A stretch of 5,936 bases of DNA from Coriobacteriales bacterium. Lineage in GTDB: Bacteria; Actinomycetota; Coriobacteriia; Coriobacteriales; UBA8131. Positions within the stretch are counted from its first letter, which is position 1; each line of letters starts with the position of its first letter. Both the position numbers and the translations under genes were made by a program. This document shows positions 1 through 3,618 of the stretch, in pieces. The stretch lies in contig JAISJA010000068.1 in NCBI GenBank assembly GCA_031261765.1, positions 1-5,936 of the forward strand, in the 5' to 3' direction. Below the pieces are notes generated by a model. That model searched no databases. It saw only the letters and a program-made list of their open reading frames with translations, and was not told the DNA's origin.

Positions 1-1
1 A

Positions 2-577
2 AATTATCTGCTGCCGCAGAAGGTCGCCGTTGAGGCCACACCTGGCAACCTTAAGCAGCTTGAAGCCCGTAGGCATAACATAGAGAAGCGCGAGGCGTCG
101 CGTATAGACACCGCCGAGAAGGCCATGGCGGCCCTTGACGGCAAGTCCGTGACGGTTGCCATGCGCGTTGGCGAAGAAGGCCAGCTGTTCGGTTCCGTCA
201 CGCCGCAGCGTATAGCCGAGGCCGCTAACGATCAGCTTAACATCGAGCTCGATCGCAAGCGCATAGACCTGACCGCGCCTATAAAGACCGTTGGCGCGCA
301 TACGGCCACCGTAGCGATATACCGTGACATAAAAGCCGTCTTAACGGTAGTGGTCGTAGACGAGAACGCCGCGGCGGACGCAGACGCGGCTGCAGACGAC
401 GCTGCGCCAGAGGCGCCACAGGCGGAAGCGGCGGCAGACGACTCCGCGGCCGTAGTTCCGGCAGAAGGCGACGGCGCCGAGGCTGTTGCCACAGACGATG
501 CGGCTACAGCCGAGGCTGACGCTGCGGGCGAAAGTGCGCCGGCGGAGCCAGCGAGTGAAGAGGCGACAGCCAACTAA
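2..577 (+). CDS. rplI: 50S ribosomal protein L9, 3' part (N-terminus outside window)
   Basis: L9 binds 23S rRNA through its N-terminal domain and projects a second domain from the large subunit. The visible frame opens with NYLLPQKVAVEATPGNL, the conserved end of the L9 N-domain (about residue 28 of typical L9), so roughly 27 residues and the start codon are missing. A charged helix follows (KQLEARRHNIEKREASR), then the C-terminal domain from about nt 125, including GQLFGSVTPQRIAEA. The canonical protein ends near VLTVVVV at nt 358. Beyond this lies an additional tail of about 72 residues (359-574), roughly 31 Ala and 21 Asp/Glu with no Lys or Arg, so strongly acidic and probably disordered. 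Typical L9 is about 150 residues; this one would be about 218. The stop is TAA at 575-577. Family assignment is firm; the function of the tail is unknown. dnaB follows on the same strand after 200 bases, the usual rplI-dnaB order. Confidence 0.95.
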   Translation, partial: NYLLPQKVAVEATPGNLKQLEARRHNIEKREASRIDTAEKAMAALDGKSVTVAMRVGEEGQLFGSVTPQRIAEAANDQLNIELDRKRIDLTAPIKTVGAHTATVAIYRDIKAVLTVVVVDENAAADADAAADDAAPEAPQAEAAADDSAAVVPAEGDGAEAVATDDAATAEADAAGESAPAEPASEEATAN

Positions 578-601
578 CAGCAATTCCACAGGTTTTCATA
601 C

Positions 602-630
602 TTGTATTGCACACAATGCTTACCTAATAT
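602..630 (+). promoter_or_regulatory. weak candidate sigma-70-type promoter upstream of dnaB
   Basis: TTGTAT (602-607) and TAATAT (625-630) are separated by 17 bases in the AT-rich stretch just after rplI. The -35 matches consensus at 3 of 6 positions and the -10 at 4 of 6, so this is a modest match that could occur by chance in AT-rich DNA. If used, it would give dnaB transcripts starting near 637 that include the Shine-Dalgarno at 660 and the long hairpin, uncoupling dnaB from the ribosomal protein operon. No other promoter between rplI and dnaB looks better to me. Confidence 0.25.
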
Positions 631-659
631 TAGAAACGTGAATAATCGTTCGTGATATT

Positions 660-666
660 AGGAGGT
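660..666 (+). promoter_or_regulatory. strong Shine-Dalgarno sequence 112 bases upstream of the dnaB ATG
   Basis: AGGAGGT at 660-666 is a near-perfect anti-16S match and the only such site between rplI and dnaB. No ordinary gene starts at normal distance behind it: the nearest ATG, at 677-679, reads ATG AGC TGA (Met-Ser-stop). The dnaB ATG at 778 has no Shine-Dalgarno of its own. If the hairpin at 670-769 folds, this site lies an effective 12 or so unpaired bases from the dnaB ATG (TAGT before the stem, TTATTAGC after). That it is the dnaB ribosome binding site brought close by the hairpin is inference. Confidence 0.55.
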
Positions 667-669
667 AGT

Positions 670-769
670 AAATCCGATGAGCTGAGTGCATAAGGCATTG
701 AGAACCACCCGAAGTTGCCTTGGTGCAACATGGTGGTATCGATGGCTTAGGCGCCGGCTCATCGGATTT
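670..769 (+). other. 100-base near-continuous RNA hairpin in the dnaB leader
   Basis: The outer arms AAATCCGATGAGC (670-682) and GCTCATCGGATTT (757-769) pair perfectly over 13 bp. Pairing continues inward: 683-684 with 755-756, GTGC 686-689 with GCGC 751-754 (one G-U), 691-701 with 739-749 (10 of 11 pairs, one G-G mismatch, one G-U), ACCACC 704-709 with GGTGGT 732-737, and GTTGC 714-718 with GCAAC 725-729, closing a six-base loop at 719-724. That is about 40 base pairs in 100 bases, far more than chance, so the structure is real. The 3' arm runs into TTTTTATT (767-774), which could act as an intrinsic terminator or attenuator between rplI and dnaB. It could instead be a structured leader, a small RNA, or a palindromic repeat element. 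I do not recognise it as SRP RNA (no GGAA-loop core), tmRNA, T-box or a known riboswitch. Confidence 0.8.
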
Positions 770-777
770 TTATTAGC

Positions 778-2139
778 ATGGCTGATGACTTTTTAGACAG
801 GACCCCACCACATAACATAGACGCCGAGCGCGCGGTGCTGGCCGCGATGATACTCGACAAGGAAGTCGTGGAAGACGTGTTGGCCGGCATGGGCGCCGAC
901 GCGTTCTATCGCCCCGCGCACCAGAAGATATTCAACGCTATGGCCGAGATGGCGCAAAAGGGCATATCCATAGACCAATTGACGCTTGCCGACCACCTTG
1001 ACGCGTTAGGCCAGTTAGACGAGATAGGCGGCAAGGCATACATTCTGGAGATAGCTAACAACTCCGTTGCCCTCGCCAACTGGCAAAGTCATATGAGCAT
1101 CGTGAAGAACGACGCGATATTGCGCGAGCTGATAAACGCCGCCGTGCATATAGAAGCGCTAGGCTTCAGTTCCACGGACGACTCCGGTAACGTGGTGGAG
1201 GAATCGGAGAAGCTGCTTTTTGACGTAACGAACAAGCGCATAGACACCAATTTCAAGAGCATAAGCGACCTCATGCACGAGACAACGGACCTTCTGGACA
1301 AGATGTCCGCGTCAGACGAGAACCTAATGGGCATAACCACCGGGTTCAAGGACCTTGACAACGTGCTTGGCGGCATGCGCGCTGGCGACCTTATAGTGCT
1401 TGGCGCGCGCACCAGCGTTGGCAAGACGTCTTTGGCATTGAACATAGCCGTGAACGCGGCGAAGGCCGGCGCCACCGTCGCGTTCTTCTCGCTGGAGATG
1501 CCCGCCGTGCAACTTACGCAACGCATACTGGCGTCTGAGGCGAAGGTGGACAGCAAGAAGCTCATACAACGTCCCAAGCAGCTTAGCGACTCAGACTGGC
1601 AGGCCATAGTGAAAGCCGGTGAGGCGCTTGACAAATGCGAGTTCTACATAGACGACTCGCCCGGGCTCTCCATATTGCAGCTGCGCGCTAAAGCGCGCAG
1701 GCAGTTAAGGCACGTCGAGCAGGGACATGGGCTAGTGGTCGTTGACTACCTGCAGATAATGCAGGCGGCGCACCGTGGCGGGGGAGACCAACAACGCTAC
1801 TTAGAGGTAGGGGAGATCTCGCGCGGGCTTAAGGTGCTGGCCAAAGAGCTTGGTATGCCGGTCATAGCGCTCTGCCAGCTCTCGCGTACCGTGGAAACGC
1901 GCCCCGACAAACACCCTCAGCTCTCTGACTTACGTGAGTCCGGTTCTATAGAGCAAGACGCCGACGTCGTGTTGTTCATAGACAGGTCCACAAGCGAGGA
2001 AGAGGCCATGAACCCCAAGCGGCCTGAGCTTGGCGTCGCGAACCTGATAATAGGTAAGAACCGTAACGGCGCGCTTGGCACAGTGGACATGGTTTTCATT
2101 CCGGAGTACACGACCTTCCGCGAGGCATATCGCGACTGA
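778..2139 (+). CDS. dnaB: replicative DNA helicase DnaB
   Basis: Ring-shaped hexameric 5'-3' helicase that unwinds DNA at the replication fork and recruits primase. The 453 residues match family length. The N-terminal domain begins with the hallmark RTPPHNIDAERAVL (8-21) and extends to about residue 115; a linker (about 150-182) leads to the RecA-like motor. There, Walker A is GARTSVGKT (209-217; Thr where Pro is common), the catalytic Glu is E240 in FFSLEM, Walker B is VVVDYLQIM with D323, the sensor-type motif is QLSR (367-370), followed by SDLRESGSIEQDADVV, and KNRNG (427-431) carries the trans-acting Lys/Arg. No intein or truncation is visible. ATG 778 is the only reasonable start: the frame has a TAG at 748-750 and no ATG, GTG or TTG between. 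There is no Shine-Dalgarno in the bases just before it, only the end of the long hairpin. Ile is ATA in about 26 of 30 cases. dnaB follows rplI as in many bacteria. Confidence 0.97.
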   Translation: MADDFLDRTPPHNIDAERAVLAAMILDKEVVEDVLAGMGADAFYRPAHQKIFNAMAEMAQKGISIDQLTLADHLDALGQLDEIGGKAYILEIANNSVALANWQSHMSIVKNDAILRELINAAVHIEALGFSSTDDSGNVVEESEKLLFDVTNKRIDTNFKSISDLMHETTDLLDKMSASDENLMGITTGFKDLDNVLGGMRAGDLIVLGARTSVGKTSLALNIAVNAAKAGATVAFFSLEMPAVQLTQRILASEAKVDSKKLIQRPKQLSDSDWQAIVKAGEALDKCEFYIDDSPGLSILQLRAKARRQLRHVEQGHGLVVVDYLQIMQAAHRGGGDQQRYLEVGEISRGLKVLAKELGMPVIALCQLSRTVETRPDKHPQLSDLRESGSIEQDADVVLFIDRSTSEEEAMNPKRPELGVANLIIGKNRNGALGTVDMVFIPEYTTFREAYRD

Positions 2140-2197
2140 CACAAAGCGTGCTCAGCGGCTTGGCGTGTTTATTTAGAACCTGGGGCCCCTGTTCGCG
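2140..2197. other. gap between convergent dnaB and rmuC, no clear terminator
   Basis: Fifty-eight bases separate the dnaB stop (TGA 2137-2139) from the rmuC stop (TAG, complement of 2198-2200). An imperfect palindrome sits at 2176-2194 (GAAC, then GGGGCCCC, then GTTC), but its GC core has no loop space and no T-run follows on either strand, so it is a poor intrinsic terminator. TTTATTT at 2168-2174 follows a weak AAGC/GCTT stem (2144-2147 with 2158-2161). Either could contribute to termination of the converging transcripts, but neither is convincing. Confidence 0.3.
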
Positions 2198-3505
2198 CTA
2201 AGCGTCTTCTGATTCTTCTAGAAGCGCCGTGCTCTCGCCAACTGGAAGCTCGGATACCTTGCCCAGTTTACGGTTTATGTTGTTCGTCTTAGAGCTAACG
2301 CGGTCCAAGTTGCTCGCGGCGCTCTCAAGGTTCTTACGCACCTTTTCCAGAAGGCCCTCAAACTGCCCGAACTGCGTCTTAACGGCGCCCAACGTCTTCC
2401 GTATCTCGCCGGAGTGCTTCTCTATGGCCAATGTCTGGAACCCCATTTGCAAACTGGACAGGAACGCCACCAGGTTCGTGGGCCCTACCACTGTCACGTG
2501 GTACTCGTTTTGCAGTTTAGAGAACAGGTCCGGCTGCCGTAGCACTTCCGCGTAAAGCCCCTCGGTGGGCACGAACAATATGGCGAAGTCGGTTGTCGCC
2601 GGCGGGTTTATGTATTTATCGCGTATCGTCCTCGCGAACTGTTGTATGGACGCCCCAAGGCTCTTCGTCAAAGCGTCCACGGCGGCGTTATCACTAGCAT
2701 CATATGCTGCTAGCAAGCGCTCATAGTCTTCCATTGGGAACTTAGAGTCTATAGGCAGCAACACGGGCTCTCCGCCATCGCCGTCTGCCCCCTGCCTGCC
2801 CGGTAACTTTATGGCGAACTCCACACGTTCCTGGCTGCGTTTGCGCACCTGGGCGTTAACAACGTATTGCTCTGGCGACAGGACTTCCTCTAATATGGCG
2901 CCCAGCTGGTATTCGCCAAGGTTGCCGCGCGTCTTAACGCCGGCCAGCACCCTGTTAAGGTCGCCCACGTTCTTCGCGACGGTCTGCATCTCGCCAAGCC
3001 CCTTTTGAACCTGCGTAAGTTGGTCACCTATAAGCTTGAAAGACGCCGCGAAACGTTCCTCGACCGTCTTCGTCAGCTTTTCGTCTACGGTCTGGCGCAT
3101 CTGTTCAAGCTTCTGCTCGTTTTGCTGTTGCAGCGCCTGAAGGCGCTTCTCGGTTGTATCCCTGTTTTCCTTAAGGCCGGCCTCAACGGCGCCGCGGTTG
3201 TCCTTCAACCCGCGCTCAAGCGCCTCACGGTTGTCCTTCATACCGGCCTGCAGCGCTTCGCGGCTGTTCGCCATATTGCGGGACACAGTCTCCTCGAACC
3301 GTGCGAGCGAATTGGCCTGTTCCTCGCGGCCCTCGCGCATGGCGCGCGCTACCGCCGCCTCTTTGTCCGCGCCGGCCGCTCCCGTTGTCTCTATAGCCTG
3401 CCGTAGCTTGCGCCCGGCAAAGGAGACGTATATAAGTGTGGCTACCGTAGCGACGATAGCTATGACGATAAGTACTGCCAATATGATGCTAAGAGTGCCG
3501 GTCAT
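2198..3505 (-). CDS. rmuC: DNA recombination protein RmuC family
   Basis: RmuC family proteins (PF02646) are predicted nuclease-fold proteins; E. coli rmuC limits recombination-mediated inversions at short inverted repeats. The 435 residues fit the family. Residues 5-30 form one hydrophobic N-terminal membrane segment (SIILAVLIVIAIVATVATLIYV), so the rest probably lies in the cytoplasm, tethered to the membrane. A long charged coiled coil runs from about 50 to 175 and contains 11-residue repeats. The conserved domain follows, with VKTRGNLGEYQLGAILEEVLSPEQY (190-214), LLPIDSKFPMEDYERL (249-264), FAILFVPTEGLYAEVL (307-322) and VVGPTNLVAFLSSLQMGF (339-356). A short acidic tail ends the protein. 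The start is ATG at 3505-3503, preceded by AGGAGA (complement of 3515-3520) with a nine-base spacer. The gene converges on dnaB and diverges from rpoB. Biochemical activity of the family is poorly defined; the family call itself is secure. Confidence 0.94.
   Translation of the reverse strand: MTGTLSIILAVLIVIAIVATVATLIYVSFAGRKLRQAIETTGAAGADKEAAVARAMREGREEQANSLARFEETVSRNMANSREALQAGMKDNREALERGLKDNRGAVEAGLKENRDTTEKRLQALQQQNEQKLEQMRQTVDEKLTKTVEERFAASFKLIGDQLTQVQKGLGEMQTVAKNVGDLNRVLAGVKTRGNLGEYQLGAILEEVLSPEQYVVNAQVRKRSQERVEFAIKLPGRQGADGDGGEPVLLPIDSKFPMEDYERLLAAYDASDNAAVDALTKSLGASIQQFARTIRDKYINPPATTDFAILFVPTEGLYAEVLRQPDLFSKLQNEYHVTVVGPTNLVAFLSSLQMGFQTLAIEKHSGEIRKTLGAVKTQFGQFEGLLEKVRKNLESAASNLDRVSSKTNNINRKLGKVSELPVGESTALLEESEDA
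3077..3274 (-). repeat. hendecad (11-residue, 33-base) tandem repeat inside rmuC
   Basis: Residues 78-143 of RmuC divide into six units of 11 residues. The first four are clearly related: MANSREALQAG, MKDNREALERG, LKDNRGAVEAG and LKENRDTTEKR. Two more degenerate units follow (LQALQQQNEQK, LEQMRQTVDEK), keeping the leading Leu. The units line up in frame, with visible similarity at DNA level in the first four (about 3143-3274). Eleven-residue periodicity is typical of right-handed or straight coiled coils, so this segment is probably a stiff rod between the membrane anchor and the RmuC domain. Copy number could vary between strains. Confidence 0.8.
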
Positions 3506-3536
3506 GGTGTAGTGTCTCCTATCTAAAATTTCTTGC

Positions 3537-3564
3537 TTGACACAATATTTTGTAGTGGTATCAT
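3537..3564 (+). promoter_or_regulatory. strong sigma-70-type promoter for rpoB
   Basis: A perfect -35 TTGACA (3537-3542) is followed, after 16 bases, by TATCAT (3559-3564), 5 of 6 to the -10 consensus. TGG directly upstream of the -10 gives an extended -10 (TGN) element. Transcription would begin near 3571, leaving a leader of about 48 bases before the rpoB TTG. The position in the gap between divergent rmuC and rpoB, and the quality of the match, make this the likely main rpoB promoter in this window. Confidence 0.8.
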
Positions 3565-3590
3565 TAAAGGTTGCGACTGCTAGCGGGTTT

Positions 3591-3596
3591 TATAAT
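3591..3596 (+). promoter_or_regulatory. possible second rpoB -10 element
   Basis: TATAAT at 3591-3596 is a perfect -10 hexamer, but the best upstream -35 (TTGCGA, 3571-3576) is only 14 bases away, shorter than the usual 16-18. A transcript from here would begin at about 3603, inside the ribosome binding site, and so would be translated poorly. It may be a chance AT-rich match or an alternative start used with an activator. Confidence 0.25.
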
Positions 3597-3601
3597 ACAT
3601 C

Positions 3602-3610
3602 AGAAGGAGG
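3602..3610 (+). promoter_or_regulatory. rpoB ribosome binding site that decides the TTG start
   Basis: AGAAGGAGG at 3602-3610 is a full anti-16S match, and eight bases separate it from TTG at 3619. No ATG or GTG lies at a suitable distance in the rpoB frame: the first in-frame ATG is about residue 24, inside the conserved IPEVMDV segment. The site therefore fixes TTG 3619 as the start. Confidence 0.9.
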
Positions 3611-3618
3611 AAATCCCC

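Noticed and set aside
232..573. Long minus-strand reading frame opposite the rplI tail (Ala/Ser-rich protein)
   Set aside because: It is the antisense of Ala/Asp/Glu codons (GCN, GAC, GAG), which lack stops on the other strand; the composition is an artefact and there is no ribosome binding site.
722..746. T-box-like sequence (GGTGGTATCG) in the dnaB leader
   Set aside because: It resembles GGTGGNACCGCG only partly, the GGTGGT is the 3' half of a stem with ACCACC (704-709), there is no specifier stem, and dnaB is not an amino-acid-related gene.
670..769. Small SRP (4.5S) RNA, suggested by a 100-base rod-shaped fold
   Set aside because: The conserved helix 8 core (GGAA-type loop and the flanking AGCAG / symmetric loop sequence) is missing; the loop is CTTGGT.
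1089..1634. 181-codon minus-strand reading frame inside dnaB
   Set aside because: Overlaps the conserved core of DnaB, including Walker A, and has no family features; shadow frame.
2176..2194. GAAC-GGGGCCCC-GTTC palindrome as a bidirectional terminator for dnaB and rmuC
   Set aside because: The GC core leaves no loop, effective pairing is short, and no T-run follows on either strand.
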